Assembly: GCA_900314595.1 (NCBI GenBank)
Contig: OMVW01000028.1
Location: 1 to 20,707, forward strand
DNA length: 20,707 nucleotides
Direction: 5' to 3'
Source: an uncultured Dialister sp.
Lineage (GTDB): Bacteria > Bacillota > Negativicutes > Veillonellales > Dialisteraceae
Within the stretch, counting starts at the first letter, position 1. Each line of letters starts with the position of its first letter. Below are positions 14,323-20,253 of the stretch, in pieces. Position numbers and translations under genes: made by a program. The notes under the pieces were generated by a model, which saw only the letters and a program-made list of their open reading frames with translations, ran no database searches and was not told the origin of the DNA.

Positions 14323-15093
14323 TCACTCCTCCAGATCCCCATGGAAGAATTCGATGATTTTATGGATGGCCAGGGCCATGTGGTTCGGGTCCCGGAAGGG
14401 ATGGTTCGCCCCTTCCACAGGGATGAATTCGATGACATTGTCCTCTGCAAAGGACCTGGGCCCTTCGATGGGAATCATTTCATCCTTTGTTCCGTGAAGG
14501 ATGAGTATATCGTCGGCATAGTCGAAATATTCATGCTTTGTCACGTCAAAGGCTCTTAAATCCTCCAGGAAGGATTTGTCCATCTTCATCTTCCGCGCAT
14601 AGCCAACGGATATTTCCTTTCCTTTTTCCAGTTTTACATAATCATCATCGGATAAATGATTTCTCATAGCTTCGTACATATGGATGCCCGGGCAGCGCAG
14701 CGCGATCTTTTTGAAAGGATTGCCCACTTCGATGAGGTAGCGCAGCGTCAGGTACCCGCCGAAACTGGTGGAATAGATGAAAAGATTCTTTGCCCTGAGT
14801 TCTTTTTTCGCGTAATTGCACACAATGGTGAGGTAGGTGAGACATTCGGAAACGGAAAGCTTCTTCCGCGCATCCATGCCGTGGCAGGGCCAGTCAAAGG
14901 CAAGGGCCGCATAATCCTTGAATTTGGAAACCAGGTGCTCCCCGAAAGACGCGGTCCCCGCGGTCTCCTTCGAAGAACCGAATCCGTGAGTCACGAGGAC
15001 TACATTGTCAAAAGTCCTTGCTCCCTTGTCATAACAGAAAAACCGGCAGCGGATGCTGTAACCTTCCTCATTGATATCAAAATATTTTTCCAT
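14323..15093 (-). CDS. Alpha/beta hydrolase
   Basis: The product is 256 aa. An alpha/beta hydrolase fold is clear: LVTHGFGSSKET near residue 33 (oxyanion region), AFDWPCHGMD near 65, the nucleophile elbow IYSTSFGGYLTL with Ser110 (S-x-S-x-G in place of the usual G-x-S-x-G), ILILHGTKDEMIP with Asp204, and EGANHPF with His231. The triad Ser-Asp-His is complete. No signal peptide, so cytoplasmic esterase or lipase-like activity is likely; the substrate is unknown. The ribosome-binding site is weak (GAGATAAG). It converges on ispE and is bounded by its own terminator. Confidence 0.85.
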   Translation of the reverse strand: MEKYFDINEEGYSIRCRFFCYDKGARTFDNVVLVTHGFGSSKETAGTASFGEHLVSKFKDYAALAFDWPCHGMDARKKLSVSECLTYLTIVCNYAKKELRAKNLFIYSTSFGGYLTLRYLIEVGNPFKKIALRCPGIHMYEAMRNHLSDDDYVKLEKGKEISVGYARKMKMDKSFLEDLRAFDVTKHEYFDYADDILILHGTKDEMIPIEGPRSFAEDNVIEFIPVEGANHPFRDPNHMALAIHKIIEFFHGDLEE

Positions 15094-15246
15094 GGTTTCT
15101 TATCTCGATTCTGTTGGATTTTATATAGAGTATTGTACCACAGAGCGGGAAGAAAGAGACGATGGAGGACCTTCCGATTGTGTCACATGGAACGGTACCG
15201 GGAAGATATCTGTGCAATTTATCAACCCGTCCAATACTCCAAAATT

Positions 15247-15274
15247 AAAACGTCCTGCAAAACGCAGGACGTTT
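15247..15274 (-). terminator. Terminator of the toxin-antitoxin operon
   Basis: AAACGTCCTGC (15248-15258), loop AAAAC, GCAGGACGTTT (15264-15274); on the minus strand it continues TTTTAATTTTG. It is 12 bp past the antitoxin stop. Confidence 0.88.
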
Positions 15275-15285
15275 ACCAATCATCG

Positions 15286-15558
15286 TTAATCAAATCGTAT
15301 ATCCAGTTTTTTCCCCAGACCGGAGGCAAGGGCCTGGAGTGTAGCCACGGTTGGACTGCAGGAACCATTTTCAATACGACTGATATTGGACTGACGAATG
15401 CCACATCGCTCCGCCAACTCTTTCTGAGTCAATCCTTCTTCAACGCGTGCTTTAATCAGAATACGAGATACTTCAAATTCCGCCCTGGTTTCTTCATATT
15501 CCTTTCTAAATTCAGGATTTTTCATCTGTTTTTCCATATATTTTTCAAGATCATCCAT
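15286..15558 (-). CDS. Antitoxin, XRE/HigA-like helix-turn-helix
   Basis: The product is 90 aa. The start at 15556-15558 lies behind GAAAGGAGAAGTCATC; its first 8 nt overlap the end of the toxin gene (ATGGATGA), a sign of translational coupling. Residues 1-40 are charged and helical, probably the toxin-binding part. The helix-turn-helix is LTQKELAERCGIRQSNISRI followed by ENGSCSPTVATLQALASGLG. It should bind the operon promoter and repress it, and neutralise the toxin. Longer in-frame starts up to 15648 lie inside the toxin gene and are unlikely. Confidence 0.88.
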   Translation of the reverse strand: MDDLEKYMEKQMKNPEFRKEYEETRAEFEVSRILIKARVEEGLTQKELAERCGIRQSNISRIENGSCSPTVATLQALASGLGKKLDIRFD

Positions 15559-15901
15559 GATGACTTCTCCTTTCATAATCATCTTTGTACTTTTGAGCCA
15601 GCAATAATTCCGATTTCGGTGTCTTTTGTGTCTTTTTAATAAACCCATTTGTCAAAATAATCTGATTACCGATTATAAAGAAATAAAAGATTCTTGCAAT
15701 ATCATTTGAGAACCTGATGCGTAACTCAAAAAGTCCATCTCCCACAGGTTTGGAATGAGGCTCTCTTAAACGATTTCCAAATTCTTTAAGAATACAAAGG
15801 CTGTCTACTGCTTTCTTTCGCATTTTTACGTCAAGGCTGTCTAAAAATTCTTCTACCGGTGCAGATCCGTCAGTGCGCTTATAAAATATAATTTTAAACA
15901 T
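15551..15901 (-). CDS. Toxin, RelE/HigB (phage Gp49-like) family
   Basis: The product is 116 aa. MFKIIFYKRTDGSAPVEEFL is the typical beginning of Gp49/HigB-like proteins, followed by KPVGDGLFELRIRFSNDIAR and IFYFFIIGNQIILTNGFIKK, the basic beta-sheet that in relatives cuts mRNA on the ribosome. KTPKSELLLAQKYKDDY is the usual helical end. It stands first in the operon, as in higBA and unlike relBE. The module is visibly more AT-rich than its neighbours, which suggests recent arrival. Confidence 0.88.
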   Translation of the reverse strand: MFKIIFYKRTDGSAPVEEFLDSLDVKMRKKAVDSLCILKEFGNRLREPHSKPVGDGLFELRIRFSNDIARIFYFFIIGNQIILTNGFIKKTQKTPKSELLLAQKYKDDYERRSHHG

Positions 15902-15937
15902 ATTGACGTCTTCCTTTCTTCTTCTCTTTCTTTAACT

Positions 15938-15966
15938 ATAATATTCCTTTTTTGATATATGGTCAA
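15938..15966 (-). promoter_or_regulatory. Promoter of the toxin-antitoxin operon
   Basis: On the minus strand TTGACC (15961-15966), 17 bp, TATTAT (15938-15943). The toxin start is 37 bp downstream. The antitoxin's operator should overlap it; I see no strong palindrome. Confidence 0.7.
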
Positions 15967-16094
15967 GCAAAGCTGATAGAAAAATACTAACTCCAGAATC
16001 AAATTTCTAACTGGAATACAGCATATCAGGGAATTCAAAGAATAATCCAAATAAATGTCCCCCTATTCTTCATTCAGTCAATTGGGAGCCAAAG

Positions 16095-16207
16095 ACCCCA
16101 TATAATACTGCGCCCGAAGGGCGCCACCTCCGCAGAGCACGGACCACGATTGATGATACACATTCCCGGGACCTGAATCACGAACCACGAATCACGAATC
16201 ACGACCA
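16095..16207 (+). repeat. Dispersed GC-stem element, member F, with heptamer tail
   Basis: Head ACCCCATATAATAC, stem GCGCCC (16110-16115), loop GAA, GGGCGC (16119-16124), tail CACCTCCGC, then AGAGCAC, GGACCAC and, at about 16176-16207, CACGAAC, CACGAAT, CACGAAT, CACGACC. It lies in the divergent gap between the toxin-antitoxin and radical SAM genes; no gene is visible in 15967-16446. Confidence 0.65.
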
Positions 16208-16270
16208 CCCCATGTAAATCTATCCGAAGCCAAAGATTACGTCAACAAATAAACACATTTAAATTTTTAA

Positions 16271-16299
16271 TTGTGTTTTTGGGTGAGATGTGTTACAAT
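16271..16299 (+). promoter_or_regulatory. Promoter of the radical SAM gene
   Basis: TTGTGT (16271-16276), 17 bp, TACAAT (16294-16299). It implies a leader of about 140 nt that folds into a CTCTGCCC/GGGCAGAG hairpin (16316-16338), then GC-stem element G, then a small AGCC/GGCT stem (16390-16403). Confidence 0.6.
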
Positions 16300-16337
16300 A
16301 ATTTCCGTGACAAAGCTCTGCCCCTCGCCTGGGCAGA

Positions 16338-16385
16338 GTCCCCATATAAAATGGTGGCGCATCAGCGCCACACCTCCCCGCAATC
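16338..16385 (+). repeat. Dispersed GC-stem element, member G, inside a 5' leader
   Basis: Head GTCCCCATATAAAATG, stem GTGGCGC (16354-16360), loop ATCA, GCGCCAC (16365-16371), tail ACCTCCCCGCAATCCG. It would be transcribed as part of the radical SAM mRNA leader. Confidence 0.65.
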
Positions 16386-16446
16386 CGCCAGCCCCAATTG
16401 GCTCTCCATTCATTTCCCCTATGAAATATAAGAAAGGATGACTCCC

Positions 16447-17358
16447 ATGCCCGGTTATTTCTTTGATGATTATGATACTCCTGTTTTCCGTCCGCCCAGT
16501 GAGGCGGATTCCTTTATTCTCCGGGTCACCCGCGGGTGCGCCCATAACCACTGCACCTACTGCAATATGTACAGGGGCGTGAAATTTGAAAAATTATCTG
16601 ATGAACAGATCATGCGGCAGATCGCCATCGCTTACTCCATCGATGCTGAAGGCATCCGCCGAGTATTCCTGGCAGACGGGGATGCTCTCGTCCTTCCTAC
16701 GGAAAGGCTGCTGAATATCCTCTACACGTTGAAGAAATATTTCCCGAACCTGGAAAGGGTTTCCTCCTATGCAGCGCCGGGAGATATCCTCCGGAAGTCC
16801 GTGGAAGAACTGAAGCAGCTCCGCAAAGCAGGCCTCCAGCTCCTCTACTATGGAATGGAAAGCGGAGACAGCCAGACCCTGAAAGATATCCGGAAAGGTG
16901 TCAACGGAGAGCAGTCCATCGAAGTGGGCAAACGGGTCCGCGCGGCAGGCATGGATCTTTCCATTATGATCATCCTGGGCATCGCAGGCGTCCCGGGGAG
17001 CGAGCGTCATGCGCTGGCTACGGCTCATGCGATCAATGAAATCAAGCCGACCCATCTCTCCGCCCTCTGCCTCATGCTCTATCGCGGAAGCGAACTGAAA
17101 GACCAGTTCGAACGGGGCGAATTCACACCCCTCACTCCTGCAGGCCTCATGGAAGAACTGAAAGTCATCGTAGAGCACCTGGACCTCCCCTCCACAGAGC
17201 ACATGATCTTCCGCAGCAACCACGTATCCAACTACATCCGCCTGGCTGCTACCCTTCCGAGAGACAAAGAAGCGCTTTTAAAAGACATCGACCTTTCCAT
17301 CGAATATCTGAAGAAACAGAAAAATTACGACGTCTATAATCACGACTGGAGCAAATGA
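16447..17358 (+). CDS. Radical SAM protein (B12-independent, COG1032-like)
   Basis: The product is 303 aa. I choose the ATG at 16447 because GAAAGGA then lies 8 nt upstream; the in-frame ATG at 16438 touches that site. The cluster motif is RGCAHNHCTYCNMYRG with Cys31, Cys36 and Cys39 (CX4CX2C), a spacing I recall from this subfamily with the GCxHNxCTFC pattern. Downstream, LADGDALVLPTERLL near 70, LQLLYYGMESG near 134 and MIILGIAGVPGSERHA near 175 follow the TIM-barrel strand order. It would use S-adenosylmethionine and a 4Fe-4S cluster in the cytoplasm. Substrate unknown; no partner gene is adjacent. Confidence 0.87.
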   Translation: MPGYFFDDYDTPVFRPPSEADSFILRVTRGCAHNHCTYCNMYRGVKFEKLSDEQIMRQIAIAYSIDAEGIRRVFLADGDALVLPTERLLNILYTLKKYFPNLERVSSYAAPGDILRKSVEELKQLRKAGLQLLYYGMESGDSQTLKDIRKGVNGEQSIEVGKRVRAAGMDLSIMIILGIAGVPGSERHALATAHAINEIKPTHLSALCLMLYRGSELKDQFERGEFTPLTPAGLMEELKVIVEHLDLPSTEHMIFRSNHVSNYIRLAATLPRDKEALLKDIDLSIEYLKKQKNYDVYNHDWSK

Positions 17359-17363
17359 GGAGA

Positions 17364-17396
17364 GTTGTTAGCCGTTAGCCGTTAGTTTTTAGTTAA
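17364..17396 (+). repeat. Heptamer tract after the radical SAM stop
   Basis: GTTGTTA, GCCGTTA, GCCGTTA, GTTTTTA, GTTAATA in 7-bp steps, beginning a few bases after TGA at 17356-17358 and ending before the terminators. Confidence 0.65.
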
Positions 17397-17406
17397 TAAT
17401 AAAGAT

Positions 17407-17435
17407 GGCGCCCTGAAATAAATGAGGCGCCTTTT
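17407..17435 (+). terminator. First terminator after the radical SAM gene
   Basis: GGCGCC (17407-17412) and GGCGCC (17426-17431) followed by TTTT. The stem is of the same GC type as the dispersed elements, but the head and tail are absent. Confidence 0.55.
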
Positions 17436-17459
17436 AATATGGAAATTAAAAATCCCGGC

Positions 17460-17496
17460 AAAAAGGTCCGCTTTCCGATTGGAAGCGGACCTTTTT
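17460..17496. terminator. Bidirectional terminator between convergent genes
   Basis: AAAAAGGTCCGCTT... (from 17460) pairs with GGAAGCGGACCTTTTT (17481-17496). T-runs on both strands serve the radical SAM gene and the NC-domain gene that ends at 17544. Confidence 0.88.
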
Positions 17497-17507
17497 CATA
17501 GGAAACT

Positions 17508-17550
17508 GATTACTAACGGCTAACTGCAACTGCTAACCGCTCATCACTCA
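17508..17550 (-). repeat. Heptamer tract at the NC-domain gene stop
   Basis: The plus strand shows CTAACGG, CTAACTG, CAACTG, CTAACCG, CTCATCA, CTCATCC. On the coding strand this is GATGAGTGATGAGCGGTTAG and onward, so the stop codon TGA and the last coding bases overlap the tract. Confidence 0.6.
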
Positions 17551-18074
17551 TCCTTCTCCGGTTCTTCGTATTTCCTCTGGTCGCTGATCGGGAGGCTGTG
17601 AATCGGATCGTCTACCTGGCGGGAGCGCATTTCACCCAGTTTGCACCACAGGGCGAAGTGTTCGCAATTGTCCGTGAAAAGTTCGTAGCCGATTTCCCCC
17701 AGCCGGCTTCTGGCCCGCTTCAGGGTTTCTTCATCGGAATAGGCCCATTTCACCGCCGAAAAATCCACCACCTGAAATCCCGGGTCTCCTTCGAGGAAAT
17801 CATCCACCGTGGACTCATGAACGATCGCAGGCAGCACGATGGGTTTCAGGGTGTAGGAAAGGTGGATGACCTTGTCATTTCCTTCAAAAATACCGTAATG
17901 CTTGATGAGCTTTCGCTGCACATAAATCACCGAACCGGGCACGGCTGTCCGCACCCCGTGGCTCCTGGCATGCTCCATGCCATCCTCTATTTCATCGATG
18001 GCCGTCAGCACATCATCAAAGGTGAGCTCACCATCTCCATTTAAATCCAGGAGAGGACGAATAAAATCCTTCAT
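17544..18074 (-). CDS. NC/LRAT-like domain protein with an N-terminal EF-hand motif
   Basis: The product is 176 aa. Residues 10-21 (DLNGDGELTFDD) fit a calcium-binding EF-hand or dockerin loop, with ligands at positions 1, 3, 5, 7, 9 and 12. From about 46 follows an NC (LRAT-like) domain: PGSVIYVQRKLIKHYGIFEG with His59, KVIHLS with His71, and LFTDNCEHFALWCKLGEM with Cys137, the candidate nucleophile of this NlpC/P60-related thiol fold. Animal relatives transfer acyl groups; the bacterial role is unknown. No signal peptide, so probably cytoplasmic. GAGGT lies 8 nt before the start. It has its own promoter. Confidence 0.82.
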   Translation of the reverse strand: MKDFIRPLLDLNGDGELTFDDVLTAIDEIEDGMEHARSHGVRTAVPGSVIYVQRKLIKHYGIFEGNDKVIHLSYTLKPIVLPAIVHESTVDDFLEGDPGFQVVDFSAVKWAYSDEETLKRARSRLGEIGYELFTDNCEHFALWCKLGEMRSRQVDDPIHSLPISDQRKYEEPEKDE

Positions 18075-18116
18075 CCATAAGACCTCTTTCCAATCAATCC
18101 GAAATCTATTGGAAAT

Positions 18117-18145
18117 ATTGTAAAACAGGGGATGTAAATGTGCAA
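18117..18145 (-). promoter_or_regulatory. Promoter of the NC-domain gene
   Basis: On the minus strand TTGCAC (18140-18145), 17 bp, TACAAT (18117-18122). The start codon is about 43 bp downstream. Confidence 0.72.
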
Positions 18146-18179
18146 CACCCGATTCGCAGAGATGGACAGGCAGCCGGCA

Positions 18180-18206
18180 GCAGTTAGTTTTTAGTGGTTA
18201 GTTATC
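18180..18206 (+). repeat. Heptamer tract, plus-oriented
   Basis: TTAGTTT, TTAGTGG, TTAGTTA in 7-bp steps. With the minus-oriented tract at 18271-18291 it forms a long inverted repeat about 110 bp across, between the HD gene stop and the NC-domain gene promoter. No other terminator is seen there. Confidence 0.55.
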
Positions 18207-18270
18207 CTTTCCCATTCGATGAAACCGATTCCCGGAAATCGAATTTTCCTGTCAGGCCGGATTGAAATTC

Positions 18271-18291
18271 CAACCACTAACGGCTAACTGC
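18271..18291 (-). repeat. Heptamer tract containing the HD gene stop codon
   Basis: The coding strand reads CAGTTAGCCGTTAGTGGTTG; the TAG at 18277-18279 is the stop of the HD gene. The last residues AVSR are thus encoded by the tract itself. Confidence 0.6.
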
Positions 18292-18831
18292 TTTTCCCGA
18301 TAATTTTTTAGCCAGAGGCACCAGTCCCCTCCCCTCTTTTGTCCGCAGGTACCGCTCGTCCAGCCCGTTTTCCCCCAGGCGGAAACGGTCGAGTCCGTCG
18401 GCATCTTTAAATATATGGTAGAGAAGGAGTACCCTTTGCCAGTCTTTGAAATTTTTGCGGATGAATTCATTTCCCCGCCTGTCATCCCGGTCATGAAAGG
18501 CCATGATGGCAAATACTTCCGGATGGTAAGGGAAATTTTTTTCTTCGCAGTACTCTTTATAATACGCCGCCGCCCGGTCCCCGTGGCCCGTATCCAGCCA
18601 GTCCTCCCGGCGGCGGGTATCGTGAAAAACGGAAGCCGCCCCGAGAATATCCAAATCCTCCCCCGAAAGTCCCCACCTCTCCCCGATCATCAGCGAAAAG
18701 AGCAGCACCCGCTTCTCATGATCCTTCGTATGAATCACCGACTTCAGACGGAAATGAAGCTGCTCGTCCAGAAAGCGGGACCATGTCTCATATCGCACTT
18801 CGATGGCCGCCGGAATTTTAATATTTTTCAT
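18277..18831 (-). CDS. HD-domain metal-dependent phosphohydrolase
   Basis: The product is 184 aa. Metal-binding residues follow the HD order: His38 (IHTKDHEKRVL), His70-Asp71 (SVFHDTRRRED), His83 (TGHGDRAA), His113 (AFHDRDD) and Asp143 (FKDADGLDRFRL). HD proteins of this size are mostly phosphohydrolases of nucleotides or similar compounds; the substrate is not readable. No signal peptide. The start at 18829-18831 has AAAGGAG close upstream. The last four residues come from a heptamer repeat, suggesting that the original stop was replaced. Confidence 0.82.
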   Translation of the reverse strand: MKNIKIPAAIEVRYETWSRFLDEQLHFRLKSVIHTKDHEKRVLLFSLMIGERWGLSGEDLDILGAASVFHDTRRREDWLDTGHGDRAAAYYKEYCEEKNFPYHPEVFAIMAFHDRDDRRGNEFIRKNFKDWQRVLLLYHIFKDADGLDRFRLGENGLDERYLRTKEGRGLVPLAKKLSGKAVSR

Positions 18832-18883
18832 AATGCTCCTTTCGAGTCATCAGTGATCAGAATTCTAATTCATTCAGAAGGAC

Positions 18884-19404
18884 TGTTAATGGGTAATAGA
18901 TAATCAGGTGAATAACCGGAAATCCATATGGGTCGGGAGACTGTACATCAGGGTTAATAGTTAACAGGGTGAATCACCGGAAATCCATGTATGTAGAAAA
19001 CTGTGCATCGGGGTTAATGGGTAACGGGGTAAATCACCGGAAATCCATGCGTATGAGAAAACTGTACATCGGGGTTAATGGGTAATGGGATGAATCACCG
19101 GAAATCCATGCGTATGAGAAAACTGTACATCGGGGTTAATGGGTAATGGGATGAATCACCGGAAATCCACGTATGTGGAAAACTGTACATCGGGGTTAAT
19201 GGTTAATGGGGTGAATCACCGGAAATCCATGTATTTGGAAAACTGTACATCGGGATTAATGGTTAATGGGGTAAATCACCGGAAATCCATGTATTTGGAA
19301 AACTGTACATCGGGGTTAATGGTTAATGGGGTGAATCACCGGGAATCCATGTATATAGAAAACTGAACATTGAGGTTAATGGTTAATGACTAATGACTAA
19401 TGGC
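18884..19404 (+). repeat. R2 tandem array 2 (8 units of 60-61 bp)
   Basis: The marker CTGTACAT (also CTGTGCAT and CTGAACAT) occurs at 18941, 19001, 19062, 19123, 19183, 19243, 19303 and 19363. Units read GGGGTTAATGGTTAATGGGG, then TGAATCACCGGAAATCCATG and TATNNGGAAAA before the marker. Heptamers edge both sides (GTTAATG, GGTAATA, GATAATC on the left; GACTAAT repeats on the right). Because the last units are exactly 60 bp, the plus strand shows a 20-residue repeating frame; I do not take it as a gene. Confidence 0.9.
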
Positions 19405-19407
19405 TGA

Positions 19408-19660
19408 CCCCACGAATACTTCAAAGCTCCCGGCTCAATTGCCTCAATCGGACAAGTCGCGGCGGCAGGCCCAACGAATACTTAAAAGTTCCCAGTCCGA
19501 ACGCCTCAAACGCCCAAGCCGCTTCCGGAAGGCCATACGAATACCTCAAAGCTGCCCGCTCAATTGCCTCAATCAAACAAGTCCAGACGGCAGGCCTTAC
19601 GAATACTTCAAAGTTCCCGGCTCATATGCCTTAAACGCCCGGTCCGCTGCCGGGAGGCAA
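19408..19660 (-). repeat. R1 tandem array 3 (4 units of 62-63 bp)
   Basis: ACGAATAC, the complement of the R1 marker, occurs at 19412, 19474, 19537 and 19599. Read on the minus strand the array opens with TTGCCTCCCGG (19650-19660), exactly as array 1 does, just 2 nt after the stop of the vWA gene. Its other end abuts the second R2 array. It takes the place where a terminator would be expected. Confidence 0.85.
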
Positions 19661-19662
19661 TT

Positions 19663-20253
19663 TTATCTTTTCCCTCTAAGCTCGGACATCATTTGGGAGT
19701 TCATTTCAAAGCAGACATCGATGCCTTCGGTGCTGATTTCATGTTCCGTGACGAATTTCCTGTCGATGCCCAGGTGGTCTGCTTCTTCTCCTGCGTCGAT
19801 ATTGGCCGCGGAGAAGAGGAAGGTCCAGCCTTCTTTCTGGAGGCCTGTAATCATTTTCTTGATCTGCCGGTAGGAGTACTCATGGCTTGCATTTTCAAGG
19901 CCGTCGGTGGTGATGAAGAAAATGATATGGTCCGCCCTGTTTTCCGGGGTGAGGCTCTTCTCTATATCTTTGATTTTTTTGATTCCCAGACCGATCGCAT
20001 CCAGAAGGGCCGTGCAGCCGCCCGGTTCATAGGCATCCGCCGGAAGGGGCGCCACTTTCTGAATATCCACATGATCATGGATGGTCTTCACATCAGTGTC
20101 AAAGAAAAGAGTCGTGAGATAGCATTCCCCTTTTTCTTCTTTCTGCTTTTTAATCATCCCGTTCAGCCCGCCCAGGGTGTCGGACTCATAGCCCCACATG
20201 GAGCCGCTCTTGTCAATGATGCATACCAGTTCCGTTCTATCTGCTTTTTCCAT
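19663..20253 (-). CDS. vWA-domain protein (TerY-like)
   Basis: The product is 196 aa and essentially a single von Willebrand A domain. The metal-ion adhesion site is intact: DKSGSM (Asp14, Ser16, Ser18), GGCTALLDAIG (Thr81) and TTDGLENAS (Asp117). No signal or membrane segment, so it is cytoplasmic, unlike many vWA adhesins. Short vWA proteins of this kind occur in stress or tellurite-type clusters and with ATPase partners, but none is adjacent. AAGGAG lies 8 nt upstream of the ATG. No hairpin terminator; R1 array 3 follows at once. Confidence 0.85.
   Translation of the reverse strand: MEKADRTELVCIIDKSGSMWGYESDTLGGLNGMIKKQKEEKGECYLTTLFFDTDVKTIHDHVDIQKVAPLPADAYEPGGCTALLDAIGLGIKKIKDIEKSLTPENRADHIIFFITTDGLENASHEYSYRQIKKMITGLQKEGWTFLFSAANIDAGEEADHLGIDRKFVTEHEISTEGIDVCFEMNSQMMSELRGKR

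Noticed and set aside
19139..19366. 75-codon plus-strand ORF with a 20-residue repeat
   Set aside because: It arises because four R2 units are exactly 60 bp. No ribosome-binding site is seen, and the first R2 array with 61-bp units keeps no such frame.
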